64,000 nt of DNA from Ariolimax columbianus (GCA_036924085.1 JAVGWX010000004.1:10853916-10917915), one strand, 5' to 3'; positions 32,898-44,002 are shown, counted from the first letter of the stretch. Numbers and translations: made by a program. The notes: generated from the letters alone by a model not told the origin.

Positions 32898-34559
32898 GGA
32901 ATGGTCAAATATTAAACTTTATAATGCATTCTTACAGGAAAGTCTACTTATAAATTATTGCCATACACTGCCAAATTCACTATTTGTTTCAAGACAGGGT
33001 CATGTAAGGCTCATACTAAATATTGATAGTCGACTTCTGATTTTACTGCTTTCCTATAATTACCCATTTCATTTTATGTCAATCCACTATGGGGATTTTT
33101 GGATTTCACATCAGGCAGAATAGCCTTGCAAACCTTACCTCATGTGACGGATTTAACATTGTTCCTCTTTTTTTCCTTCTTTGGGCTGTTACAATATACA
33201 GTCATGCTTGTACATGTCTACTTACATGTAACATGTTTTATATTCTGTTTGATTTGAAATTCATCTTGCTAATGCTCAATGTCAGATTTGATTCTGTTTC
33301 AGCCAAATATTATTATGTACACTTTGATCAAACCAAATTTGTATATATAAATATTTTCCTGCTATTTTTTAGAATGTTGAATTTTTCAAAGAAACCTTCA
33401 TGGTAAATTTGTATTGACAGTCATTTGTATTTGAGTGTGCATATATTATTTCTCTGACCCAAACATTTAAGAAAACTTGCATATTTTCTAAGATACTTAA
33501 CCTGATATTTTACAAGTTTTAAATTTACAACAATTTGCTGAATGGTCTCATTTTCATGTTGAATTTACACAACATATATGTCTTTTTTAACTAGCACACA
33601 CCTCCAGTACACAAGCCAACATTAAAATACATTACATATATGTATACACACGTATAGATGCAATGTGCACATATAAAACCACTCAGACACACTAATGTTA
33701 TCATTATATCATGTTCTGTGTTAACATATTTGATATATTATGAAGTTTTTTCCATTAGCTATACTTACTGTATATGGTCTCCTGTGATATATTTGTTTCC
33801 GACCACATACTGACTTAAATTTCTTTTGTATTATATAAGCAGAGTCTAATTTTTACAAGGTCGTGTTCCTGAAAATTCAATTGCAGAGAGAGTTGAATTT
33901 TGTAATATTTTTTAATTGGATAACTTTCTGACTTATACATATGTAAACAATTAGATCTAAATTAAATGGTTTTAATATGCAGGGTCATTTTTACAAGTAT
34001 ATTAGTCAAAACTTGTATGTTACATACATTTTTTAAATACGTTATTTTGAAGGGTATTTTTCTAATTATGGTGTGCGTTGTCAGTTTATATCTTTGAAGA
34101 CAAAATGCAGTGTTAGCTGCTTCAATTGTTTTTCCTCTCTTGCAGGATTTCATAATGAAAGTTCAAATTGCATTGATGTCTGTCTTTTTATCTGTATAAT
34201 TACACAATATTGCTGGGCTTCATTGTTTATAGTTGTAAGAAGTTTCTTCATGTGCGTTGGCATGGTAACAGATTCTACTTTCTCATCATCTTGTTGCTCT
34301 TTCTGTTGTTTAGTCACATAATTTGCTGATTCTGCTAGCTCTGCATTTGACAGAAGGTGATCATAACTCTGCAACGGTTCAGTGATGTCTACAGGTTCAA
34401 TATAACCAAGTCCAACTCCTTGTACCTCATCTCATTTGTAAATGTGTTAAAATTTTGGTGCCACACTCTTCAAGCAAGGAGATTGAAGCTAGCCAACAGA
34501 TGCTACATATGAAGAAAAAAAATTGAAACACGTAAACCAAACCATTAAAAAATGATTTT
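32898..34559. other. AT-rich intergenic sequence
   Basis: Very AT-rich. A few ORFs of 60-105 codons (for example 33089-33406) show hydrophobic, T-rich composition and no recognised motif. Nothing supported. Confidence 0.4.
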
Positions 34560-34606
34560 TTATATATATATATATATATTTTAAATTATATATATATATA
34601 CTAAAC
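34560..34606. repeat. TA microsatellite
   Basis: Two (TA)n runs separated by TTTTAAAT, next to the mariner relic. Confidence 0.8.
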
Positions 34607-34935
34607 TGACTTATTTAGTTCAAAACCTAATCCCCTTTTAAATAGGCCTCTTCTGAATTGAACCACAGCAGTGCCCCCACCGCTGAAAGCATTTTTATGT
34701 ATCTTCATCAGGTACTTTGTCACATTTGTCTTGATTTCCTGAAATCTCGTCACTTTGAGTGGCACCTTAAGTCTTGGAAAGAGCCAGAAGTCCAAGGGTG
34801 CCATGTCTGGGTAGTAGCAGGTGTACCAAACCTGTCCAATATTGTGCTTCAGCTAAATATTCTAGAGGAGGTGTAGTGCACGTGTTGTAGCATTGTCATG
34901 ATGGATCTGCCAGTTGCCACAATGCACAGACCCAC
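34607..34935 (-). pseudogene. Mariner-type transposase C-terminal relic
   Basis: The minus strand reads NWQIHHDNATTRALHLL (near 34870-34920), then, after a frame break, DMAPLDFWLFPRLKVPLK and TRFQEIKTNVTKYLMKIHK (34601-34804). HHDNA...H and the DFWLFP block are the second and third catalytic Asp regions of mariner (DD34D) transposases. The N-terminal half and the first Asp are absent. The DNAPxH Pro is changed to Thr. Confidence 0.8.
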
Positions 34936-35710
34936 ACATTGCACCTCATCCAAAATTTGTTTGCTGAAACACTGCAAAGTATCATTTGTGAATGTTTTAA
35001 AAACAAATTGATTTTTATTTCAGCCATCCAAGTACTATTTTGTATTTTATGTTCTTATATAATAAATTCACCAATGTTGGCCCTCAGCAAAGCAAAGATT
35101 AATTTTGGTCAGTCGTGTTCATAGCTGACAATTTGCATCAGTAGTCTGTCCTTTTCTTTGTTTTGCTTGCGTAATCCTTTTTCAAATCCTACGTATTGTC
35201 TAAAAGAAATACCAGAATTCATCCATTAGGATCTTTTAAAACTAAACCTTAATGAAACAAAATATGTATATTATTGTCCATTAAACAATAGTCCGAAAGC
35301 TGTGTTTCACTATTGAAAATATGTGGCAGACCAGAAATCGAATGTTGATCCCTGATACTTTTAGAAATGTGTTTTTGTTTTCTTATAATTATAGTTACTT
35401 GATAAGGCCTATATATTTCTACTCATTGTTTCATCCAAACACTCCTAAATCTCTAAAAAGAATGGTTATTTACAGGCATGTATTATTGAATGTTTGGTTG
35501 TCACTGAGGGAGTTTGCACTGGGAGAAGTTGGCAGGCTTGAGCATGACCTGTGGCCTAATGACTCTAGGTGTAATAATGGTTTCATTTGTTTTTATCTGA
35601 TTTAATTGCCTAGATTTTCATTCAATTTAAGTTTTCTTTATCAGTAATCAGTAATAGATGATGTCTTATTTATTTTGGAGGATTTTATTTGGTGTTTTAG
35701 AAGCTACTTA
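34936..35710. other. Intergenic, nothing recognised
   Basis: AT-rich. 35321-35605 is open for 94 codons without recognised motifs. Confidence 0.35.
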
Positions 35711-36046
35711 TACCGTAAAATTTTGCGTATAATAAACACAATTTTTACTCATTTTGGCCCTGCTAAAACTTGTGTGTGTATTGTACATATTTTCCTAAAC
35801 AATATGTCATTTTCTGTGCCAAGAGTAACCTACATTGGAATGTGTTGTAATTTGACAGTGAAAAGGGAGAGTGATGATAAACAAGTCCAGCAGCTTAACT
35901 TTAGATGTTGCATACCTATTTTTACTTGTTGTTACCAATACTTTTTTTTAAAACAAATATTTCATAAAATAAAATCTTGAAAAAAATGCTAAATCAAGGA
36001 TGCATATTATACACGAGTGTGTATAAATATACAAGATTTTACAGCA
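35711..36046. mobile_element. Pogo/Tigger-like MITE
   Basis: About 336 bp with imperfect terminal inverted repeats: TACCGTAAAATTTTGCGTAT (35711-35730) at the left. At the right, the reverse complement of 36008-36046 reads TGCTGTAAAATCTTGTATAT. ATTATACACGAGTGTGTATA near the right end is typical of pogo/Tigger-derived MITEs. No transposase inside, so it is non-autonomous. Confidence 0.65.
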
Positions 36047-36394
36047 TCTTGAGTAATTCACTCTGTTTGAGACTTTTCTGGTAGCAGGTTTGTGGCTGTT
36101 GCCCTTACATCTAGGGGTATACTGAAGAAGCTAGACATGGGTCCTCCTTACTGTCCTGTAGGGCAATGTAAGTTGTCTCTACAGTCTCACCACCAAGGGA
36201 TCACATTGATGATCTCACCTCATTGGGGCCAGTCTACTTTAACAAAGCCAGTTTTCAGATCCATGACGTGGATGTGAGTTGAGGTTTTGGTCAGTATGTT
36301 GCACTTGATCCTGATACAAACAGTTTAACACCAGGAAGATTTTATGGGAGTCTTTGCTCTTTTAAGTCTGTCTGTAAAAAACAGTAGTTCTATT
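36047..36394. other. Unassigned short sequence
   Basis: 36092-36277 is open on the plus strand for 61 codons and is less AT-rich than its neighbours. It may be an old repeat. No function recognised. Confidence 0.35.
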
Positions 36395-37380
36395 TTCTCC
36401 ATCCCAACGGGTTTGTTGATTTTAAGAAGGCGTTTGATAGGGTATGGCATAAAGCGCTATGAGCAACCATGAGGATTTATAAGATCAACGAAAATATTTT
36501 AAAGGTCCTTGAAAACCTGTATGACAAGGCGTCCAGTGCAGTTCCTGTGAATGGGAGACGAGGGGACTGGTTTGGCACATCAGTTGGTGTGAGACGGGGG
36601 TGTACACTCTCTCCAACTTTTTTTCAATATATTCCTTGAGGGAATTATGAATGAGGCACTTGGGGATCACGTTGGTACTGTCAAGATCGGGGGGCCGAAC
36701 GATTACCAACCTTCGTTTTGCAAATGACATCAACGGGTTGGGAGGCTCAGAAGCAGAACTCCGGGAATGGGTCAGAAGGTTCGATGAAACAGCTCTTGAC
36801 TATGGTATGGAGATAAACGCTGGAAAGACAAAATTAATGACCAACTACACCAAGGGCTTCAACAGTAGGATAAAAGCTAATGGTCAGGAACTCAAAGTGG
36901 TGGACCGATTTAAATATCTGGGTTCGATTGTCAGTGATGAAGGATCAAAATGTGAGGTGTTGGCCAGAATAGCACAGACAATAGTGGCGCTTGCACGGGT
37001 TAACAAAATCTGGCAAGATAAACGGTTAGCACATGCATGAAAATCAGATTAATACGTACACTGGTCCTGTCAATATTCCTCTATGCTTGTGAGACATGGA
37101 CAGTTACAGCTGACCTTCAACGAAGGATACATGCCTTGGAGATGAGATGTTTCCGAAGACTTTTAAACGTCACGTACAAAGATCGAGTTACAAATGAGGA
37201 AATATGAGATAGAATTACAACAGCAATACAGCCTTTACAAATGAGGAAATACGAGATAGAATTACAACAGCAATACAGCCTTTTGAAGACTTCTTGGCAA
37301 CTGTCAAAAGAAGGAAACTCGCTTGGTACACTCACATAGCCAGATTAAATGGTCTTGCAAATACAATCCTCCCGAAAGTG
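36395..37380 (+). pseudogene. RTE-like LINE relic
   Basis: Plus-strand RT in broken frames: VDFKKAFDRVWHKAL (about 36415), LYDKASSAVPVNGRRGDWFG, GVRRGCTLSPTFF (about 36590), then 36651-37040 with LRFANDINGLGGSEAELREW, MEINAGKTKLM and DRFKYLGSIVSDEG. The active site is FAND instead of FADD, so the second catalytic Asp is affected. An internal 47-bp duplication lies at 37190-37283. The 3' end abuts a truncated SINE A at 37381. Confidence 0.85.
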
Positions 37381-37580
37381 CTGGGTTCACTACCCAATCA
37401 CAGCACTGGCCGTTACCCCGGGGAAGCAAACCCTTAGAAAATTAGAAAATGCAGGAGGAAGCAGACCCTTATATAAAATGCATGCCGAAGTCAGATGCAC
37501 TGGGACGACAGCCGCAAAATAAAAACATAGTGCAGTGCCTTGGGGAATAGAGAAATAAGGTGGACACCAACAAATAAAAT
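37381..37580 (+). mobile_element. SINE family A, 5'-truncated copy 3
   Basis: Starts in the B-box region (CTGGGTTCACTACCC) and matches 6717-6910: CAGCACTGGCCGTTACCCCG, GGGAAGCAAACCCTTAG, and GCCTTGGGGAATAGA near the end. An A-box and head are missing. Confidence 0.82.
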
Positions 37581-37951
37581 TGATTCAATACACACTTCAT
37601 AAATAATTCTAGAAATCTTTCAGTCTGTACTTGATAAACTTGAACAAACAGCAAACACTGGATCCTTCTTTAGCTTCCTCTAAATGTCAAATAAATTGCA
37701 ATAATGTGCTTGCTCTTTAAAGAAATGTGTAAAGTCACTTGTAAGTGGAGTAGTCAAGACAAGTAATTTTTCCCCACTCGGGAAAACAAATAACCAACAA
37801 CAGAAATGAAAGTGAAGCAATAGGCAGTCCGAATTAAGAAAAATACTTGCCTTCGTGATCGTTGTACCTAAGAAACATACTTTGTTTAGATATCACTATG
37901 TTCAATGAAAGAAAACTCAAGAAACAATGCCCCATATAAATGATACAAGAA

Positions 37952-37979
37952 TAAAATAAAGCTCTATAATCAATGCAGC

Positions 37980-38010
<31 letters not shown>

Positions 38011-38045
38011 TATATATGCTGCATTGATTATAGAGCTTTATTTTA
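37952..38045. repeat. Near-perfect palindrome with AT loop
   Basis: Left arm 37952-37980 (TAAAATAAAGCTCTATAATC then AATGCAGCA) and right arm 38017-38045 are exact reverse complements over 29 bp, with a (TA)n spacer of about 36 bp that extends the stem. A related direct block follows at 38102-38140 (AATACAGGAGTAAAAGAAAG). Confidence 0.92.
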
Positions 38046-38051
38046 CTCCTT

Positions 38052-38053
<2 letters not shown>

Positions 38054-38100
<47 letters not shown>
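38054..38100. repeat. AT microsatellite
   Basis: Uninterrupted (AT)n of about 46 bp next to the palindrome. Confidence 0.9.
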
Positions 38101-38102
<2 letters not shown>

Positions 38103-38325
38103 CAGGAGTAAAAGAAAGCTCTAGAATTAATTCCCCATATAGGAGGTAGCTTTAAAAACACAGAATAGTCGACTCGTGTTTGAATGAAAGATGATATTAT
38201 GGAGGATATATATTTAGAAGTTGGTAGTGACCTTGACGGAAGGACATGGCAGACGTAACCTTCACATATACTCTCGAACAGAAGTTTGTTTGTATGTTGT
38301 GCTCATTGAATTGTCGGAGTTGAAA

Positions 38326-39004
38326 ATGTCTTTGATTGTACAATGTACAAATGTCAAATTCTGTGTTTTGCTGGAGAAGTCACCCTCAGAGACATAAACA
38401 TTGCTAAAGCATATGGTGATACCGCAATAAAAAAATCGCAAGTATTTGAGTGGCACAATCCTCAGACAAAACGTCAGTCCTCTGAATGGAAATCACAGAA
38501 ATTTTGTTTGGACAAGAGCAAAGGAAAACTTTTTATGTTGGAATTTTTTTAATTCCCAGGGTATGATCTACCATGATTTCATTCCTGAAGGCCAAACCGT
38601 TAACAAGGAAATGTACGTTGATATCCTCCGTCGTCTAAGAGATGCAATCAGAAGAGAACGACCAGAAAAATGGAGAACAAACAGTTGGATTATGCTGCAT
38701 GACAATGCACCAGCACATCAATCCCTACTGGTGAAGCAGTACCTCGCAAAGCACAATCTGATAACCTTGGAACATCCTCCATATTTTTCTGACCCACCAC
38801 AGCTGACTTTTTATTGTTCCATCGATTGAAATCGGCACTGAAAGGACATCGATTCAAGGATGCTGAAGACGTTATCACCAATACGACAAGACAGCTGAGA
38901 AAGATATCAAAGAATGGGTTCCACGAATGTTTCCAGCAGCTGTATGCACGTTGCCAAAAGTGTGTAGTGGCCGAAGGGAACTACTTTGAAGGAAATGTAG
39001 TGTA
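38326..39004 (+). pseudogene. Mariner-type transposase relic, internally deleted
   Basis: Opens MSLIVQCTNVKFCVLLEKSP, the N-terminal helix-turn-helix region, then KKSQVFEWH. It jumps directly to NPQTKRQSSEW, losing roughly 110 residues including the first catalytic Asp. The second catalytic region is intact (IMLHDNAPAH, 38686-38718). After HPPYFSDP a frameshift removes the third Asp, and the C-terminus resumes at 38814-39005 (LKSALKGHRFKD, ARCQKCVVAEGNYFEGN). The two halves are parts of one gene in different frames. Inactive. Confidence 0.88.
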
Positions 39005-39879
39005 GATAATTCTATTGTAACATTTCTATATAATCCACTAATTCCTGGAACTTTTTGTATATATGATACAGAGGTAAAAGAGCGAATCACTTCTTTTCCT
39101 AGAGATTGAAAGAATAAGAAGAGTTTAATCAGATCAATTTAGATTGTTTAAATATGCTAATAACTCAAAACAAATCCAAGCTCTAAATCATAAACATGAG
39201 CTTTTTTTATATAACACATTTGATAGAATTATGCTGTGCTGTGGGTCTTAGAAATACTAATATATTGTGTGTTGTTGTGTTTACACAGGACTTTCTCATA
39301 TGACATGATTTATGCTCTTTGTGTGTGTTCAAATAACGAATACGTGTTTGCATGTTAACTCACGTAGGAAACAGTAGACATTCTAAGAGATGCGCAGTAG
39401 TAGTGTTGTTGTTTAATGCACACAATGAGTAAGTTTACTCTTTTGTGCGCCCTGAAATGGACGTTAAGTGGCGGGTTGTAGTAGTTTTCCCTCACATTCT
39501 GATGAAGATGGACCACGACCATCCAGGCAGTTGTGCTATGTTTGTCTTCATCTGCTTGGCGCTCACTACTATGCGGATCACATTGATCGATCCACATTTC
39601 GTCAGCCAGGCTGCCTTGAAAACAACCTGTTTCTCCAGAGAACGCTAAATGGAAGAGAGATTGTGGCCTTGGTCAGTGTATTGACTCAGCCGGGATGTCC
39701 TGGTCAGTATTTTGTGCCTAGTATCTCAGTTCCCACTGTGGTAATGACAATTTAACATAAATTACATAGCTGTCAAAGCAATTTTGTGATCAGAGAAAAT
39801 AGCATTGTCTTTTATTTGAGACTTTACTTTGAGCAGAACTGATACAGGAAGAATACTTGGTCAACAATGAAGAAGCAAA
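39005..39879. other. Intergenic, one GC-richer block
   Basis: 39430-39700 is open in two plus-strand frames (39445-39648, 39468-39755) and rich in His/Pro codons, possibly an old coding repeat. No motif recognised. The rest is AT-rich. Confidence 0.35.
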
Positions 39880-40245
39880 ACCCATAATACAAGGGCAACA
39901 CTAGGTAAATTGGCAGGTGAACACCCCAAATACTGCGCAGATGACAAATACTACCGCCTGTCTAGAACAGACCAAGTTATCTTACTTCGTCTCCGAGCTT
40001 GCCACAACAGAATGAGACACCACCTGTACACCAAATTCAAGATAGGTACCGCCAGCCTATGTTACTGCAGCCTGACAAACATGACAGCAGCACATGTATT
40101 TCAGGACTGACGCCTAAGAAGAAGGTTGTGATTTACTCCCTTCGAGGAGAAACTCTACACAGGCATTTAGACCCTGAAAAAGACAGCAGACTTTATTTGA
40201 AAACGTTCTAGTCTAAATGAGCAATGATCACAGAAGAAAAAGACT
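39880..40245 (+). pseudogene. I-like LINE 3' remnant (knuckle region)
   Basis: Reads DDKYYRLSRTDQVILLRLRA, CHNRMRHHLYTKFKIG and then CYCSLTNMTAAHVFQD, a degenerate form of the LRTGHNRLRYHL...CxCG...AEHLLQ region of the I-like LINEs. It ends in an A-rich stretch with AGAAGAAAAAG. Old copy. Confidence 0.75.
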
Positions 40246-40608
40246 GTACCTTCATTCTTTTGCAATTTAAATTTTTGTTCAAACTTTAATTTTATCTGCT
40301 TTAAATAAAAACATATTTTTTTTTAATAGTCTTTAAAATGTAGGTGATTATACTTAGTGGCTTCTTATCTACCCAGAGTGTAGAGGTTATGTAGGTAATT
40401 GTAGGTATATTTATTTGACATGAGTGTAGTAATACTAGGCAGTCACTATTCTGGAATGCTCAAGGCAAGGGAAGTAGGGGCAGAACTAAACGCTTGTGGA
40501 CATGGGAGGTAGAGACAAACTTAAAAACCACAGGGAAGATATTGGCGGAGCTGGAAATGATGGCACGTGACAGGAAGACTTGGCAAGTATATGCAGGAAA
40601 CTGAATGG

Positions 40609-40612
<4 letters not shown>

Positions 40613-40639
<27 letters not shown>

Positions 40640-40641
40640 AT
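40613..40641. repeat. TGAT microsatellite
   Basis: About seven TTGA/TGAT tetranucleotides in a row. Confidence 0.9.
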
Positions 40642-40869
40642 CCAATTTTTGTATGACAGAAGTTGTTTTATTTTGGTCCAATAGGACAATGAAGGTATCA
40701 CTAAATTGGCATCAATGAAGGAAGCACTTATGTGCTCTTGTAATGGTTTTTTTCTATAGCACCTTGTTTTACATTTTGAGGTTGTGAGCCCCATATACGA
40801 CCTTCCTTAGTCACCTTTGATGGAATACATAAAATGATTCAGTGGTTCTTTTTTGTCGTCTCCAATAGG

Positions 40870-41141
40870 GGGAGCCGCGTAGCGCAGTGGTTAGCATGCT
40901 GGCTTCGCATCTGAGTGGTCCTGGGTTCATTCCCCAGTTGAGGTGGTAATGTTTTTTAGACCGCAACGGCTCCCAGGTCGACCCAGTCTTAAATGGGTAC
41001 TGGTTCAGTCCGGGAAGTAAAAGCTACGAGGGAGAGGAGATGGCTACCGCCCTCATATAGCCGAGCCTTTGATTTGGGAGATCGCTAACACCTCACACCC
41101 CTACAGCAGTAATGCTATGGGTTACTTTACTTTACTTTACT
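40870..41141 (+). mobile_element. SINE family B, copy 2
   Basis: Full-length copy: GGAGCCGCGTAGCGCAGTGG, B-box-like GGGTTCATTCCCC near 40923-40935, and a (TTTAC)n tail (41122-41141). Flanked by AATAGGGGG at 40864-40872 and 41142-41150, a 9-bp target duplication. Confidence 0.9.
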
Positions 41142-41154
41142 AATAGGGGGCACT

Positions 41155-41392
41155 GCATCGTGACTTAAGTAGTCAGTGTTTTCTTAACTTAAGTAGTCAG
41201 TATTGTCTTGAATTGAGTAGTCAGTGTTTCTTGTGTCTTGACCTAAGTAATCAGTGTTTCATGTGTCTTGACTTAAGTAGTCAGTGTTTCTTATGTCTTG
41301 ACTTAAGTAGTCATTGTTTCTTGTGTCTTGACTTAAGTAGTCATTGTTTCTTGTGTCTTGACTTAAGTAGTCAGTGTTTCTTGTGTATCCAC
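41155..41392. repeat. 30-bp minisatellite, about 8 copies
   Basis: Units ACTTAAGTAGTCAGTGTTTC TTGTGTCTTG with a few variants. Immediately follows the SINE B target duplication. Confidence 0.93.
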
Positions 41393-41773
41393 AGTGAATA
41401 TCTAAGTGTGCTATAAAACTGTTGTCAATTGACTACATCAAGTGTGGTTTTGTTGTGATCAAGTGCAGCCATGCTGATCCTACAGCTTGACCAATTTACT
41501 TGAGAGCAGATTGTTTTATTCCAGAGTAAACCCAAAATGAGTGTTTCAAAACCAGGGAAGAAAATATATATACTTTCTTTGTTTAGCAAGGGTACAGATG
41601 TGTTGCAAAGATTAACAATATGTTCAAGTGTGGTGTGGGCAGTAACAGTTTGAGAAACATTGTTCTGTAAGAAGGTGAGATGAGGTTATGGACAACTTTG
41701 AGTTATAATAATAATAATAGCTGTCCATCGTTGTCGATGAGGACCGCCGACATCATCCTTGTCACAGATTTCC

Positions 41774-42598
41774 CTATTGGGTGTGGGTGCGCATGTGGGC
41801 ACGAAAACGTCTGCTACATATCGGGCACACGAGGTTTGTAGACGGTGATGGTGTTCCCGCTGTTCGGGATTTCCGGGTCTCGCGTCTGCTCTGGGCTTTA
41901 ACAACACGGTCGTCTTCGCCGGTAGCTACACCCGATTTGACTGCGCTTCTCCAGTCAGATCTGTTTTGCGCAAGACATTCCCAGGTGTCGATGTATATCT
42001 GGCAACTTTTCAGTGAGTCCTTCAGACCGTCTATAAATCGTTTCTTTTGGCGCCCTCTCTCGCGCCATCCCTCTCTCAGCTCGCCGTAGAGAAGCTTCTT
42101 TGGGAGCCGCTCGTTTGACAAATGGATGAGGTGTCCGGCCCATCCTAGTCGTGCTTTTTCTAGCAGTGCATGGATGCTGGGCATGTTAGCCCTCGAGAGA
42201 ACCTCGATGTCAGTGACACGATCTTGCCATCGGATGTGGAATATTCGCCTCAGGCAACCTGTGTGGAAGTGGCTTAACCTCTTTGCATGTCCAGAGTATA
42301 CACTCCAGCTTTCGCAAGCGTATAGTAGGGTTGGAATGATGGTTGCACTGTAGACTTTGAGTTTGGTCTTGACGCTAATGCCACGACGTGCCCAGACCAT
42401 CGAGCGCATTCTACCAAAGGCTGTACTAGCCTTTGCTATTCTGCTTGCCACCTCATCGTCTAGGCTGACAGATTTGCCTATGACATTTAGCGTCTGCCCG
42501 CTGACTGTAGTCTCTGGTTTTGTGTACGGCATGCCTGGTGCTGGTTGGTACATGACCTCTGTTTTTTTGCATTTATGGTCAGGCCAAAATTGTCGCAT
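41774..42598 (-). CDS. RTE-like LINE C-terminal frame with zinc finger
   Basis: Continues the RT: KKTEVMYQPAPGMPYTKPET, FGRMRSMVWARRGISVKTKL, LLYACESWSVYSGHAKRLSH, FHTGCLRRIFHIRWQDRVTD, KKLLYGELREGWRERGRQKK. The last residues LVCPICSRRFRAHMRTHTQ resemble a C2H2 finger, but only 6 residues separate the second Cys from the first His instead of the usual 12, so it probably carries a small deletion. No further in-frame stop. Confidence 0.88.
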   Translation of the reverse strand: MRQFWPDHKCKKTEVMYQPAPGMPYTKPETTVSGQTLNVIGKSVSLDDEVASRIAKASTAFGRMRSMVWARRGISVKTKLKVYSATIIPTLLYACESWSVYSGHAKRLSHFHTGCLRRIFHIRWQDRVTDIEVLSRANMPSIHALLEKARLGWAGHLIHLSNERLPKKLLYGELREGWRERGRQKKRFIDGLKDSLKSCQIYIDTWECLAQNRSDWRSAVKSGVATGEDDRVVKAQSRRETRKSRTAGTPSPSTNLVCPICSRRFRAHMRTHTQ

Positions 42599-43971
42599 GC
42601 GGCAGAGAACCAGTCCATTCCAACCTGCATGTTCAGTTCGGAGTTGCTCATTAGAGCGCAGTCGTCAGCAAATACAAGTTCCCTGATTATGTCGCCAGCC
42701 ACTTTGGTTTTGGCCTTCATTCTTCTGGGATTGAGTAACTTGCCATCTGTGTGGTACTTTATGGGTATTCCAAGCTCCAGTGATCTGAAGGCGTCTGTCA
42801 TTGTGGCCACGAACATCATGCTGAACAAGGTCGGGGCGAGTACACATCCTTGTTTTACTCCGTTTGATACTAGAAACGTTTTAGAGATTGCACCGCTGTC
42901 CAGTACACGAGCACACATGCCTTCGTGTAGCTGTTTCACCATGGTTATGAACTTGTTGGGGCAGCCAAACTTGGACATTATCATCCACAGCCCTCCTCTA
43001 TTTACTGTATCAAATGCCTGTGTCAAATCAATAAATGTGGTGTACAAGGCCTGATTTTGTTCCCGACACTTCTCTTGTACTTGGCGAGCGGCAAAAATCA
43101 TGTCCACTGTTCCTCTTCCGGCTCTGAACCCACATTGGCTTTCTGGGAGATGGTGGCTTTGTTCAAGGTGTTTGTTGAGCCTGTTTAGCAGTAAGCGCGC
43201 TAGGATCTTGCCTGCTACGGAGAGTAGCAATATTCCACGATGGTTGTCGCATTCCTGACGGTTGCCGTTTCTTTTGTACAGGTGAACGATTGAGGCGTCC
43301 TTTAGCTCCTGCGGAATTTTTTCTTCAGCCCACATGTGGCAGAATAGTTCAGTGATCCTTCCAGTGAGGGATGGGCCAGCTGTCTTATATACCTCTGCTG
43401 GTATTGCATCCGCTCCTGGAGCTATTCCTATAGATAGTGAACTGATTGCCCTGTCGACTTCCTCCTCACTGATGACTTCATCCAACGCGTGGTTCAGTTC
43501 CACCTGCGGCATTCGCCGGATGGCCTCCTCATTTATGGACGATGGATGGTTTAGTATTTTGCAGAAGTGGTCTGCCCATCTGTCTAGTATCTGAAGCTTA
43601 TCTGTTAGCAGTACCCCATCCGCACTGCGAGCTGGATTATTACTAGAGGGCTGCGGGCCGTAGAGAGCATTTAGTGCCTCGTAAAATCGTTTGGTGTCAT
43701 GACGCTCGGCGAACATCTCAATTTCGTCAGCTCTTTTGCTGAGCCAGGAGTCTTGCATCTCTCTAAGCCTGGTCTGGACAGCTTTGCGAGCAGTATTGAA
43801 GGCAGCTTTTGCTGCCGGAGATGGTGTGTCCCTCTGGTATTCCCTGTGCGCTTCATGTTTTGCATCGAGAAGGCCCAGTATTTCTAGATCGTTCTCGTCA
43901 AACCAGTCCTTATGCTTGCGCGTGAGTGGGCCAATGTGTTTAACAGCTGTATCATAGAGTGTGTTTCTCAA
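42487..43971 (-). CDS. RTE-like LINE reverse transcriptase, main frame
   Basis: 494-residue frame. Connector region to about residue 150, then SIGIAPGADAIPAEVYKTAG, DASIVHLYKRNGNRQECDNH, RGILLLSVAGKILARLL (RT fingers), SQCGFRAGRGTVDMIF, motif A TFIDLTQAFDTVNRGGLW, SNGVKQGCVLAPTLF and active site VFADDCALM. After LTINAKK it leaves the family frame, which continues in the frame starting at 42598. The likely cause is a one-base change in the A7 run (plus strand T7 at 42559-42565). The endonuclease is missing. This is the least damaged RTE-like copy here. Confidence 0.9.
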   Translation of the reverse strand: MRNTLYDTAVKHIGPLTRKHKDWFDENDLEILGLLDAKHEAHREYQRDTPSPAAKAAFNTARKAVQTRLREMQDSWLSKRADEIEMFAERHDTKRFYEALNALYGPQPSSNNPARSADGVLLTDKLQILDRWADHFCKILNHPSSINEEAIRRMPQVELNHALDEVISEEEVDRAISSLSIGIAPGADAIPAEVYKTAGPSLTGRITELFCHMWAEEKIPQELKDASIVHLYKRNGNRQECDNHRGILLLSVAGKILARLLLNRLNKHLEQSHHLPESQCGFRAGRGTVDMIFAARQVQEKCREQNQALYTTFIDLTQAFDTVNRGGLWMIMSKFGCPNKFITMVKQLHEGMCARVLDSGAISKTFLVSNGVKQGCVLAPTLFSMMFVATMTDAFRSLELGIPIKYHTDGKLLNPRRMKAKTKVAGDIIRELVFADDCALMSNSELNMQVGMDWFSAACDNFGLTINAKKQRSCTNQHQACRTQNQRLQSAGRR

Positions 43972-44002
43972 TGATGCCCAGTTCTCTTCGATGTCCCTGC
44001 CT

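Larger units (their letters stand above)
41690..44002 (-). mobile_element. RTE-like LINE, nearly intact ORF
   Basis: Minus-strand element, GC-richer than its surroundings, running from a 5' truncation near 44002 to a (TAT)n/(ATT)n tail (plus strand TAATAATAATAATAG, 41705 on). It has two overlapping frames (43971-42487 and 42598-41774) that together make RT and a C-terminal domain. Confidence 0.88.

Noticed and set aside
36092..36277. Possible small gene with Cys/His-rich peptide
   Set aside because: Only 61 codons, no family recognised, and next to a LINE relic; listed only as unassigned sequence.
41690..44002. Target duplication GGTTATG around the RTE-like LINE
   Set aside because: Seven matching bases at slightly uncertain ends can be chance.
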